Assembly: GCA_949358305.1 (NCBI GenBank)
Contig: OX442314.1
Coordinates: 18,903,060 to 18,967,059, forward strand
Direction: 5' to 3'
DNA length: 64,000 nt
Source: Strigamia acuminata
Taxonomy: Eukaryota; Arthropoda; Chilopoda; Geophilomorpha; Linotaeniidae
A program made the position numbers and the translations under genes. This document shows positions 20,225 to 31,028 of the stretch, piece by piece (the first letter of the stretch is position 1; each line of letters starts with the position of its first letter). The notes under the pieces are model-generated. The model was not told the DNA's origin, did no database searches, and saw nothing but the letters and a program-made list of their open reading frames with translations.

Positions 20225-23200
20225 TCACTTCTTTCTCCGGAAACAAGAAACTGCATTAAAGTAACATCTCCAATAAACCCTTCCACCAGGTCGTCTCCGT
20301 TGTAGTTCCATTCCTGAAACTTGTTGCGTTTCCTGTTTAAAAGCCTTTTGAAGAGCGGTCACAAGACGGTCCAGCAACATCGTTGAGCGTTTCGCTGGAT
20401 GTTGAAAGTAATTTGAATCTGACGACTGTGAATAAAAAATGATGAAATTGTGTAATTGTACGAGTAATTTTAAAATACGACGGTTTATTTGCACAATAAA
20501 TTGAGGTTGCGAAATAGAAAATTGGCTTTGCATGATATTGGATTGCGTTGATTTAAAAACAAAATGAAATACAAACGTCTTTTTCGATATTTTAAACGTG
20601 CTAATGTGGCGGAAAATTGCTCGCAAAACACTAGAAGTGGATTTCACAACCAAGTAAAGAGCCGAGATGTTATTAGAGTGTAAGATTACAATTTTATCTT
20701 GTGACATTGCAAAATTTTAAAATTGCCATACAAACAGGAAGACATTAGGGAAGTAAGAAACGAGAGATATACCATGTAAACAGAAAACATTGAATTTAAA
20801 TATTTAAAATAAATTTTCACATGTCACGCAATACCTGTGATTAAACAGATGTGTCGATATTACAAATTCGTCAAAAGTTAAAGCCCAACACCTCCTGCTG
20901 AGATCAATAAAACAACTTTTAAGTGAAACCCAACTCGTGGACTACGACTATAATGACGTCCCAGCAGGTCTTCAAAAAATGAGACTACCTGCTGACAAGT
21001 AAACAACACTGTTGGATGTTAAACTTAATGTTTTTTCTTGCAAATAGTAGTTTAATGGTGCCACTCTGTAATCTAATTGCAAAATCTTGTATGGATGAAA
21101 ATAATGCCTTTTAATATATTACCGTATCTTTTATATTATTTTTGAAATATTACCAGAAAAAGAAAAAAATTAAAAATGGAGTCTTGACGCATTACAATTT
21201 TTTTGCTTATGTCTGTGGAGGAGGTTAATACAGTAGATCATATTATCATATTTTTCTGTCATTCAGATAGGTTTCATTCATGATGAAATACAGAGTAGGT
21301 GTATGTGTGATCAGGAAATAAGACTGATGCATGAGATAACAAGACTGGTGTCATTTTAGGATATTTACTCGTTACCGTGGTGTGTGATCGGTGAGAGTGG
21401 CAATGAAAGATGTGTTGTGCTACCACTAATGATGATAATAACAGAAAACTGAAGCCAAAAAGGATGATAATTTGTGAGTAAAAATATTATGTTTAGATTA
21501 TAATGTGTAGGATTAACTTTGTTTATAAATGAGAATTTTAATGTAGAGTTTTACCCAAATGATAAATATTAGTGGAGATTTCTGTAAAGAAGACAAATAG
21601 AATTCATTTCCCCCCGAAAAAGAAATAATTATTTTTCTCTCAGATATTAATAGCTCTACCAATGCAACCAACACCATAAGTTTCGCTAACATATATAAAG
21701 TTTGTTTGTTTAATCACTCACGTAGCGACTTTAATCACTTAATATAGTGCCAGATCATCCATTAGACGAAGTAGGCATAGTATACACGTCTCCAAAGGTT
21801 CAGGGGCCCGAGCTAAAGTACTATCCTTTTTTTTTAAAAAAAAAACAAAACAAAAAAACATTACTTTGTAAAAAATTAATTTTTTTCACCCAAACGGGGA
21901 AAACTTTGCTTAAAAAGTAATTTTTCTACATGAAATATTGAAATTTTTGCTGAAAGTAGCATTTAATTCTTAAAACTGACAGTGAGTGAAAATTGTGCGC
22001 TATTACTATATCTTAACTTGTCTAATTGCATAGATGTTAGTGATGTTGAAGTTCGTTCATTAATTGGTGTGACACTAGACGTTTGGATGTCTCCGATATC
22101 ACTGCTTGGATGACCTTTTTCCGAATTTAGCATTGTGTATAGACAGGTTATTACGTCAGAATTTGATATCTTTGTTGTCCTGCAACAATTATCTGGTCTA
22201 AGGTTGTTCACTATGAAAGTCAATGTTCTTTCCACGTGTCCACAAACTACAGAAATTAGAATTTTAGTTGCATTTCCCTTTTCCAATAATGAAAATAAAC
22301 AAGATGCATCTTTTAAAAACCTACGTAAAATATACTAGTAACTTCTACATCTTACTCCAAGAGTATCCATCATTCCTTCAAAATTATAATTTTATTCATT
22401 TTGTGGTATTTTGTATGATTCAGAAATTTAAGCATTGGAATATGACCCACTTGTCATTTTGTGACCCACTTGCCATTTTTTGACCCCTTAATCCTTGTAA
22501 CCCTTTTTTGATACGAGTGTGAGTTGTAACCACCCCCTTTTTATGACGTCATTGGCTGTTTTGGCGAATGATATCAGTTGTATTGTTTTAACTGTTTCTT
22601 TGTTTTAACATCACGAATAAAGTTAGTGTAATTTTTGCAACCATCGATCGTGTGTGCGCGTGAGTTTTTTATTTTATTAAGATAGAATGCTTAATGAACA
22701 CTTCTATTGATGAAATAATACCGTACATTTACATATTGTATGATAACCGAAATTTTCATATGAAAATAAAATAATTTCGGAAATAAAAAAAGATTTCTAT
22801 TTGTTGCGGTTATACATTGCGACATATTCTATATTCGGTAAGTAGTTCTTTTTCTGGTTATCATTTGACATTGCACATTTGCACTGGGGATTTGGTTAAC
22901 AGGTGGAATCCTGTTGCGCAAAGTAATAGATGTCAAAACTTGATTTGTGCCTGACTTGGGGCTACGTAATGAAAGTGACTATATAAATATTTGCTGAGTA
23001 AACCAAATTGAACAGCAGAGCAAGCAGAGATTTACACTATTTTAAAATGTTGCAAATTACTACACCTAAAAATAGTTTTACAAAAATTTTTCCCAATATA
23101 TCTATCGAGCAATTTGCAACAAGAGACCACACACAATACAACAAAAAAATAAACGTTTAAAATCACGCTCCAGTAGGAAAAAAAATTTAGAAACTTAAAT

Positions 23201-23391
23201 ATCAGAAAAGAAAAATAATTTTTTATAGAATAAAAAGAAAAATTTGTATTTACGAATCAGTAAAATATTGTAAAACTTACCGATAATTGGTGAGTCGTGG
23301 GCACGTTTTTTAAACTATTCGTTTCAATTTGACAGCTCACAGTAGGTAAAGTCAGAATGCAAACGCATAACACCAGAATGAATGAATACAT
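20225..23391 (-). CDS. AstCC: Allatostatin double C (AstCC)
   Basis: Minus-strand neuropeptide precursor of 103 residues in two coding exons. The first (23391 down to 23281) encodes signal peptide MYSFILVLCVCILTLPTVSC and ends HQLS in phase 0 at GTAAGT. After a 2.9-kb intron, the second (20425 down to 20225) encodes an AKR site, a helix-like LLDRLVTALQKAFKQ spacer, RRR, then PGGRVYWRCYFNAVSCF and RRKK-stop. CYFNAVSC is the disulfide-ring core of the somatostatin-like family, and the RVYWRCYFNAV.CF form identifies AstCC. No Gly precedes RRKK, so the C-terminus is a free acid, unlike the AstC and AstCCC peptides here. Intron position and phase match AstCCC. The gene is inverted relative to its two paralogues. 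The longer open frame up to 20707 is intron read-through. Confidence 0.95.
20426..23280 (-). other. AstCC intron content
   Basis: The intron holds AT-rich DNA and one promoter-like or LTR-like stretch at about 22500-22680. That stretch has TGACGTCATTGG (22544-22555), an ATCAGTTG initiator-like site and AATAAAG about 70 bp later, the compact order expected of a solo LTR. No coding sequence accompanies it, and short ORFs elsewhere in the intron lack support. Confidence 0.35.
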
Positions 23392-23479
23392 TTGTGATGA
23401 CAAACTCGGGAAACTATCCAAGTCTTGATAAGAGGTGAAACGTGCAGTGCAACAAGTGTGATGTTGTGGTTGCTGCAGT

Positions 23480-23580
23480 CTCGACTGAGGTACGGGAAGT
23501 CGAGAAGTGTGGTTGATCAATAAATATAAACTACAGTCATGTTTGTAGGGGTTCCCATACCCCCACACAGGTTGACGTAG
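23480..23580 (-). promoter_or_regulatory. Candidate AstCC core promoter
   Basis: On the minus strand, TTTATATTTA (23530-23521) precedes an initiator-like CTCAGTCGAGACTG (about 23488-23475). TACGTCAA, half of a CRE, lies about 45 bp further upstream (plus-strand TTGACGTA at 23572-23579). The TATA-to-initiator distance is somewhat long, so the exact start is uncertain. Confidence 0.45.
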
Positions 23581-24081
23581 GTATGCACTTGGAAAATACT
23601 CAGGGGGCAGTTTTCTCACTTCTAGTGAGAGTGGGTGGGTGGATGGAGTAGATGAAAGTGCGGAGTACGCGGGTGACTTAATGGTCGCATGGCCACCGTT
23701 GGAACCAATGAGGAATGTATACAGGTGATCCCATGTGGTGTCGAGATGATCAGTCTGTTGGCCAATAAGGATAGCACATTAGTAAATCGACATTTTTGAG
23801 ATTCAAGCAATCTTCAAACTTTATAAGTACCGTAGCTTAATACGTTTTTAGAATATATGTTCTTATTGAGTGGTCATTATTTGATACATTTTTTCGTAAT
23901 GAATGAATAAGTATACCTTGTTGATACACAAGTTTAAGCGTCACAGACCACTTCAACACTATCCCTGTTATAGCGAATTCACTCAAAGTTGTGTGTGAAA
24001 GTTGGGACCCAATTTGGAGATTTTTAAAATGTTATTTACATTTTGTAGAAAATCTTCTAAAACACTTGTGGTTTTTTGCAA

Positions 24082-24420
24082 ATGGTACATTTCGTTTCTA
24101 GTGTTTGTGTTTTATTTGTGTTTTATAAAGCCATAAATGCCAATTCTGGTGTTACAGAAAGTGTCATCACAAAAACAAAATCCAACAAAATGCAAACATC
24201 TAAAATCTTTAAAATTCTATTGATTCTGTCTGGGTTCTACTGGGTTTATCTGCGTTCATCCTGTGACAGATGTTATAAAAGGGCTAGAAAATTACCACCA
24301 GGTGTCACGTTTGACTTCTGTGGCGCCAATTTAAAAAATCAAAGATTAGATGCTCTTGCATGCCACATCATTAACACACGAGCTAAGAATTCGATTGGAA
24401 AAAATTCATACAAAAAATAA
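24082..24420 (+). CDS. Small secreted Cys-containing orphan protein
   Basis: A single-exon frame of 112 residues starts at ATG 24082 with a hydrophobic leader (MVHFVSSVCVLFVFYKAINA) compatible with a signal peptide. It contains a second hydrophobic patch (ILLILSGFYWVYL). The C-terminal part has SSCDRCYKRARKLPPG, FDFCGANLKNQRLD, LACHI and a basic tail. The stop TAA overlaps an AATAAA signal. Four Cys after the second hydrophobic patch could form disulfides. The second hydrophobic patch could alternatively be an unspliced intron, but no good donor is seen. Not recognised; being adjacent to AstCC does not make it a neuropeptide. Confidence 0.4.
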   Translation: MVHFVSSVCVLFVFYKAINANSGVTESVITKTKSNKMQTSKIFKILLILSGFYWVYLRSSCDRCYKRARKLPPGVTFDFCGANLKNQRLDALACHIINTRAKNSIGKNSYKK

Positions 24421-25412
24421 ACATTTATACAAAACATATTTTAATGTATTCTAGTTTAAAATATAACATTACCGGTAATAATAATTCATTTCCAAGTCAA
24501 CATATTTAGTCAACATTTTAACCAAAATACTGTGACGGTATGATCTTACTTGTTAGCCTGGGGACTGGATACCATTGGGTGGGACACATAACTTGCTCAC
24601 GTAAAACAAGACAAGGGGTTCCAGATTGTTGGGTTGTTGGCCTTTATTAATCGTTGTCAGGGATTGGAGTCTACCATCTACCCATATGGGAATCATAAAT
24701 TTAATAAAAAATATGCTGAATTTATAATATACTGGTATATCATATAATTTTAATTACTAGTATATGATATACCGGTATTATAAAATTACATTTTTTGAGA
24801 CAGGTGTTTGTATTCTCAACAAAATGACATATTTATTGTACTGTATGGTACGTGATATTACTTGTGACAATATAAAAAAAAAAGTGCACAATGTGCGACA
24901 TTTAAAAAACGAATTAATTTAATTTTATACTTGGCAACAAGTTGGCTGCTTCTTATCGGAGAGAAAAATACAGGGAAACTACAGAAAAGGACAAAATAAT
25001 TACATAAGTCGTGAGTTTTTGTTTATCGATTGTTTACTTTGAAAAAGTGCTACTTGTTTGTCTACTTTATTGTTTGTATTTTAGACTACAATTTTTGTCA
25101 TTAGATGGCAGTAGTTGCATGAAACCAGTTGAATCTGTAAGTAATCAATGGTGTTCTCATAAATTCCTCTCGAGATGTAAAATTAACAAAAACCAAAATA
25201 ATTTCTGGTAAATGAGTAAAAATTCTTCTTCGTTCAGCGGAAATAGTTTTATTGAAGGACGAATTATTCTTTTCACAAACATCAGCCTGTTATTCATAAT
25301 TGAATATCTATTCTATAGAAATACGGAGTATTTTTTTATTCCATTTATTAGAAAGCAAGAAAATCGAGAGGATAACGCATATCAAACTACAAATCATAAG
25401 ATATTTGAGAAC
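24421..25412. other. Intergenic
   Basis: AT-rich; TACCGGTA palindromes occur at 24470 and 24770, and the second lies beside an ATATACTGGTATATCATAT inverted motif. No gene is supportable. The open frame at 25212-25583 overlaps the copia LTR and is not called. Confidence 0.4.
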
Positions 25413-25614
25413 TGTTGGGTAATTGGTGAATTACGTGTGCATTACTCTTTTTCTTGTTGTCACGGCGACCAAGTCGTCATTGTAAAGGCGTACATGTTTT
25501 ATGTATTCTTGCATGAGAATTCCTCTCTTCGCCATATTGCCTTTAAATGCAAAGTAAATACGGAATATATTTTTTCTCGTTGATGAAGACGCCTTTCTTT
25601 CAACTCCTCTCACA
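25413..25614 (+). repeat. Probable copia-type 5' LTR
   Basis: The interval runs from TGTTGG to CTCACA and is followed two bases later by a primer-binding-site-like TGGTAGCAGAGCC. It has the usual size and terminal dinucleotides of a copia LTR. No second copy was found downstream, so the element is truncated. Confidence 0.55.
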
Positions 25615-25616
25615 AG

Positions 25617-25629
25617 TGGTAGCAGAGCC
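25617..25629 (+). other. Retroelement primer binding site, initiator tRNA-Met type
   Basis: TGGTAGCAGAGCC is complementary to the 3' end of initiator tRNA-Met (ends CTCTGCTACCA), as is standard for Ty1/copia elements. Confidence 0.6.
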
Positions 25630-25738
25630 AGGTTGCTGAAAATGCAGTCCACGGTCGGTTGAAATATTTTTCGCGGACCGTGCGAGGAGTACATTTTCGA
25701 GAAGAGAACTTTGCATTACGACACACACTTATTACACG

Positions 25739-27231
25739 ATGGCCGATGCATTATCTGCGGGCTCCTTGAATAGGATCGAGCTTTTAAACGTCCATAATTA
25801 CTTTGTACGGCTTGTCCATCATAATTGCACTGCTTCTACTTTGTATTGCTATACAAAGTAGAAGCAGTGCAATTACGGCGGACAAGCCGGAGAATCCGGT
25901 TCCAGGCGCGACCGATCACGGTGTTAAGGATGACGCCTACAAAGAATGGGCGAAGAATAATAATGAGGCAATGGGAATAATAATGCTGACCATATCTGAC
26001 GGGGAAGCAACGAGCTGTTTAGACATGAAAAACGCCAAGACAATCTGGGAAATGCTAAAGGCTAAAGAACTCGGAAACTTATGTATGCTCCCGGAGGAGA
26101 CTGTAGATCGCTATGTGAATCGAACACAGTCCAGGAGAAGTGGGACGTGAAATTCCTGATCTCAGAAAACACTGGAGCTTGTTCATGCAGGCTTAATAGG
26201 ACATTTCCAAACACTGTCTTTGTCAGGATCCATGTACGTGATGGTCTTGACAAATGACTTTTCGAGGAAGAAATTTGCGCATTTCTTAAGAGAGAAGTCG
26301 CAGAGTCTCGGCTTCTTCGAGAATTTCAAAGCTCTGACAGAAAAACAGACGGGAAACACATTGTGCAGACTACGAACGAATAACAGCGGGAAATTTACAA
26401 GTAACGATTTTCTCGAGTATTGCGAAGATCACAGGATCAAGCATGAATTGACTGTCCCGTTCATTCCGTCAAGTAACGGAATTGCTGAGCGTTCAAACCG
26501 CACAGTCATCGAGGCAACAAGAATGCTTCTAATAGACTCGAGAATGCTTTTGCGCTTTTGGGCAGAAGCTTTGGCGACAGTGGTTTTTGTAAAAAACCTG
26601 TGTAATAATGAAGCTTAACAAAAACGTGGTTCTCCGTGTTTTTGGTCGTGCAGCTTGGTTGCACGTGCCAAATGAGCACCGGCGAAAGCTTGACAGTAAG
26701 GCCCAACATGGTACTCCATATTTCTTTTGGGTATTCCATCACTCGGAAGGCACATTGGATTTTTCTTCCGGAAGTCAACGATGTGGTCGAGGGCAGATCA
26801 ATTGTTTTTGACGAAGGGACCCGCAGAGCTGAATCTTTTGGTTTAAATCGGGGCGACATTGAAGAACAATGTTTTGTGCAACACATGAGACAGACATTTT
26901 TCTGGAAGAGCCGATAGCCGAAGAATTAGTTAATCATCCTCCTGACGAAGCGGAAGTGTATGACGAAGAGTCGGCACGCGCTGCAGAGCAACCAAAGGAG
27001 GCAACGGCTGAGGCAGTGAGTTTGTGTCACGAGGCAGAAAAACAGCAGCGTGAGCAGCAGTTGATCGCCTCAGGCATGCCACGTTCAAAACAACTGGCAG
27101 ATTATTCTGAGGGATGGACTAATCGTCAGCCGGCAGCCGTCAGCCGTCAGCCCCCTATTTCCCAAAACCCCCAAAGCCTCCCAAACTCGGCTGCCGGCAG
27201 CCTTGGGTTGTCAGCACCCCCCAAACTCTGA
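25739..27231 (+). pseudogene. Broken Ty1/copia element: gag and integrase remnants
   Basis: A gag start at 25739 reads MADALSAGSLNRIELLNVHNY and then stops inside a hairpin. A second gag fragment near 25890-26150 reads W.KNNNEAMGIIMLTISDGE. The integrase core at about 26190-26618 contains NDFSRKKFAHFL, TNNSGKFTSNDF and PFIPSSNGIAERSNRT, in which the usual second catalytic Asp of the SDNGGEF motif is Asn. The region after integrase continues in shifted frames to about 26890, then an acidic linker to 27231. No reverse transcriptase or RNase H is present. This is a dead, 3'-truncated copy. Confidence 0.75.
25808..25889. repeat. 82-bp near-perfect hairpin inside the copia gag
   Basis: CGGCTTGTCC...AATTGCACTGCTTCTACTTTGTA faces TACAAAGTAGAAGCAGTGCAATT...GGACAAGCCG around a TTGCTA-type loop. 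Apart from a small bulge near the base, the arms are exact. The hairpin introduces the stop at about 25862. Confidence 0.85.
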
Positions 27232-28083
27232 CTAAGATCAGTTGGATAGTACTAATGTTATGATTCTCTACAACTTTGTAATTGGAAATTTTGCTCTATC
27301 TCAACCAGCTAACGAGTTAGCAAATGAAAAGTGCATTGTTGCATGTCTGGCATGAAATTTGATTACACCATTGGATTCGTCATCCCTACTTTGCTATAGG
27401 ATAGTCTGCTTGTTTTTTTAAAAAAGCATGTACTTATTCTGGAAATTGACTGGGCATCTTAAACGAAACACCCTGTATAAACTTCACAGATAATTAGTAT
27501 ATTTTAATTAAAGTTAATTTAACACTTCCACATGTTTAATTTAAAAATGCCTCTACATGGCAGCCATCCCTAAACAGACCGCGTGTCACGGCGACCATTG
27601 GCCACATGACACACATGGCCGGTATTGCTGTTTCTGCCATGCCGTCGTAACGTTCATGAAGAACGTACGACGGACGCGGCCAACGCGGACGCTCAAGTTC
27701 TGGCAGTAGATCATTTGGGTCGTCAGAGCAGCCAGTTTGGAGAGATGGTCGGAATGCGACCGTTTGCCTTGCTGGTCGCTAGAAGAACTCTCTGGGCACT
27801 ATGGTGCCCACCACTTTCAGAAGGGCCCTATTCGTTACATCTAGGGCCCACAGCTCCACCTGGTTGTGGGGGCTCGCAACAGGCGCACGAGAAGTGCGAG
27901 AGCTGCACCAAGTGCATTGCGCTGCAGTTAAGTGATCAGCGCGCAGGGGAAGCTGGTCACAACATGACTAGGCAACAACACACAACTTATTATAAACAAA
28001 ATAAACTAGTTGACTTCAAAATCCATCAGTGTCAGTTATTATTTGACTCCTCCATTGGACTCAAGCCAATGAAACAATTACAA
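27232..28083. other. GC-richer unassigned sequence
   Basis: About 27550-27970 is less AT-rich than its surroundings and has a 169-residue open frame at 27625. That frame has no start context, homology I recognise or splice sites, and the composition suggests transposon-derived DNA. Confidence 0.35.
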
Positions 28084-28266
28084 ATGTTGAGTTCAATTGA
28101 ATCGAAATTTTGTACACATGTTGATTTGAATTGAAGCGGAATTTTAGACACATGTTGAGTTGAATTGAAGCGGAATTTTACACAAATGTTGAGTTGAATT
28201 GAAGCGGAATTTTACACAAATGTTGAGTTGAATTAAAGCAAATTTTATACAAATGTTGAGTTGAAG
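28084..28266. repeat. 34-bp minisatellite, about 6 copies
   Basis: The ATGTTGA block recurs at 28084, 28118, 28152, 28186, 28220 and 28253. The unit is roughly ATGTTGAGTTGAATTGAAGC plus GGAATTTTACACAA. Copies 3-5 are almost identical, showing recent expansion. Confidence 0.85.
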
Positions 28267-28822
28267 TACAGCAAACACCATGCATCTGCTGTTGAATAAC
28301 CGCGCATAACCACTTTGCATACTTGAACAAGCGCAGTTAAGAATCGCAACCCCAATAATTCTCAGTGTCTTACAACTGACATACAACATTATAAGATACA
28401 AGTTTATAGAAAATAATGATGACAATAGAAATAGTAGCAGTACTAAGTTAATAATAAAATTTTATATGTTGCTAAATTAATTACTACACCATACACGCTA
28501 TCGATCATGGCTACCGCAACCTTTTGATCCCTCAACGTGATCAATTATCAATGTATTTACGGGTGATGTACAAGCAATATAAAGCAATGCAATTTTGATA
28601 GACTTTGTAAATGAAAAAAAATCAAATATGAAAACTGAAGAAAATTTTATCTTCATGAAAACAGATTCCTCAAACTTACTGGTATCTTACTATTTTTTTA
28701 AAAATATTTTAATAATTCAGATCTGTCAATCTACAGGACTTTATTAGCTTCGCCGACCCTATATTAACCTTACGCACAGCTAACAATGTCAGACGATAAC
28801 ATGATTCAATTTCTACACACAG
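28267..28822. other. Upstream region of AstCCC
   Basis: No gene seen; AT-rich flank leading into the promoter. Confidence 0.4.
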
Positions 28823-28932
28823 TGATGTCATAAAACCATGTGACCAGTGATAGGCATTTCATTGAATTCTGGGTACATATAAGACTCAGCTCGTGCTGTC
28901 GCTTTAGAGTTGTGTGCTCACTTGTGCTAAAG
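28823..28932 (+). promoter_or_regulatory. AstCCC core promoter and non-coding first exon
   Basis: A CRE-like TGATGTCA lies at 28823-28830. TATAA lies at 28878-28882. An untranslated exon starts about 28905 and ends at 28932 before GTAAGT. The acceptor TTTGCAG at 30987-30993 then leads to the exon holding the start codon. Confidence 0.65.
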
Positions 28933-31028
28933 GTAAGTAATATTCGTTTGTCTGTCTGTCGTCTGTATCTGGTTGAACAATTTATCTTTTTTTTTCGTCT
29001 TTTCCATCTTGTATTACACTAAAAAATGTTTTGGAACAATTGAATGGTATTTTTCCTTTTCTATATGATTACATATTTTTTTGGGAATGTTTATAGAAAT
29101 AACAATTTCTATTTAGAACGTAAATTATACAAAAAAAATGTATAAATGTTTCTAGAGTTTTAAAATGGTTATAGCAATAGTTTTCTAACTTTAATATGAT
29201 GAAAACGCATCTTCATCACGAGAGATGGTGATACTTAAGGGATATCCATCAACAGTTGATCATTGAAAATTCATGAAAAGATGTAGGGAGAGGGGCGATT
29301 TATTATCTCATTTACAAATTTATTACTTTTACCGCTTTTCAAATATCTCATGTTTATTACAGTCAATTAGAAGCATGCAATAATAACAACAATGCTCAGT
29401 AAAAAGAACAAAATGAAGTGTAACACGCTGTAATTAGCATTTAATTTTCATCTGATTAACACTAACCAACTCCTGATTTACGTACTTCCCAACACTACAT
29501 TTGACCAGTATAGTGTAATAAAGTTGCCACTAATTAACAAGAATTGTACAAATAAATAATTTCTGCTATTCAATAACAAAGTACAGATTGCAAGAACAAC
29601 TCCACCAAAATTAGTGTCAAGTCTCGATCCGCAGCATGTTCTAATTAGCAATGGTGTACCTACCAAACGTTTGACTATTGATCAATGATCAAAGGAGGAT
29701 TAAAGTAAAGATCTCAACGTTTGTTTAATGAGCTGTTAGGCGAAACAGATTTCACGTAAATAAAAGTAAATTAAGAGTAACGAATAGAGTTGCGTGTATG
29801 AAAAAGCATGTAGGAGAAGCGACACGTGTAGACTATTCGCACTGAGGTAGAAAGTCTTTGATATGCAATTTCAGAAAGCGAAATTAGACTACATAGAAAA
29901 AGTAATTATCTCAAATTCTTTAGTTTATCACGACAAATTGATAATAAATTTTCGATGTTTTTTTTTCTTTTCATTTTCCCACTTAAGGTTTTTCAGAGCA
30001 TTTAAAATCCTTTTCCACAGCACCGTAAACGGAGCATTTCGTAGTTTTATTTACTATTTTCGACGCAGTGAATGTTTTACAATGCAAAACAGTCTCTTAA
30101 AGTTTTCTCGTCTTTAAACGTACTGTATAAGTAAATGTTTAATTAAAAAATTAAAGCAATTAATTTAGATCTTTATTCATATTTTATATAAATTGCTTAA
30201 CACAATCACTTTCAAAGAGTAAATGAAATGATTTAATTTTGTGATTTTTTGTTTACAAATAGTTTTTACAGAGTTTTTAATTTTTTTTATTATTAATCAG
30301 ATTTATCTCTTTCAACAAAGAATTAATCCTCTTAAGATCTTTGTCAATTCATGTCACAAAACTCTGGGAAAATACGTAAATTGAGTTTGTCATTCTTTCC
30401 CCAAGTGTAAAAACGACATTGATTGGCAATGGCATCCATCCAACTGGAAAACATTTTCGATTCAATGTGAAAACATATTTTAAAATAGGATAGTATAAAC
30501 GTCAGAAATTTTCCTGTTTTTTATTAAAAATTCAGAGAGTAATAGAACAAATTTAAAAACAAATTAATTTTGACGATAACTAAAAATCACGACATATTTT
30601 CATACTCAAAACTCAAAAATTTTAGGTAACCATCATATGTTTATTAGATTGCATTTGAATTAAATGAAGTGAAACATTTAAATACTGACCCTGTGGGCTT
30701 GGGCATGTTGTGCGTTAGGTATGATTGCAATTGGTTTGGTTTGGTTGCAGTTGTGACTGAATTAAAATTGAAGCAATTGGAAAAGTAGAAGTGGCAAGAT
30801 TGCTTAATGAACTTCGGCCCATTTGGAATTAGCTACTTCTACTTTAACTAGCTAGCGGAGAAGAAAGGTTTTCAAAAGATAAAAAAAAAGAGTAAATGAG
30901 AAAAATTAAGTTTTGCTTCATTTTAGAGGAAACTCTTGTTCGTAAACATGTGAAATTTAAAATGTATTTAACTTCATTTATTTCTCTTTGCAGTTACACG
31001 CATTTTCATTCAAATAGACCAAATCAAA

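Noticed and set aside
20426-20707. N-terminal extension of the AstCC exon frame to 20707
   Set aside because: No signal peptide there; a TTCACAG acceptor at 20426-20428 (minus) and the 23.3-kb signal exon explain the gene.
25212-25583. 123-residue ORF before the copia element
   Set aside because: Overlaps the putative LTR and shows no protein features.
27625-28134. 169-residue plus-strand ORF
   Set aside because: No signal peptide, splice structure or recognisable domain, and it runs into the 34-bp minisatellite region.
28084-28266. CRISPR-like regular array
   Set aside because: Units are directly tandem with no unique spacers, in a eukaryotic genome: it is a minisatellite.
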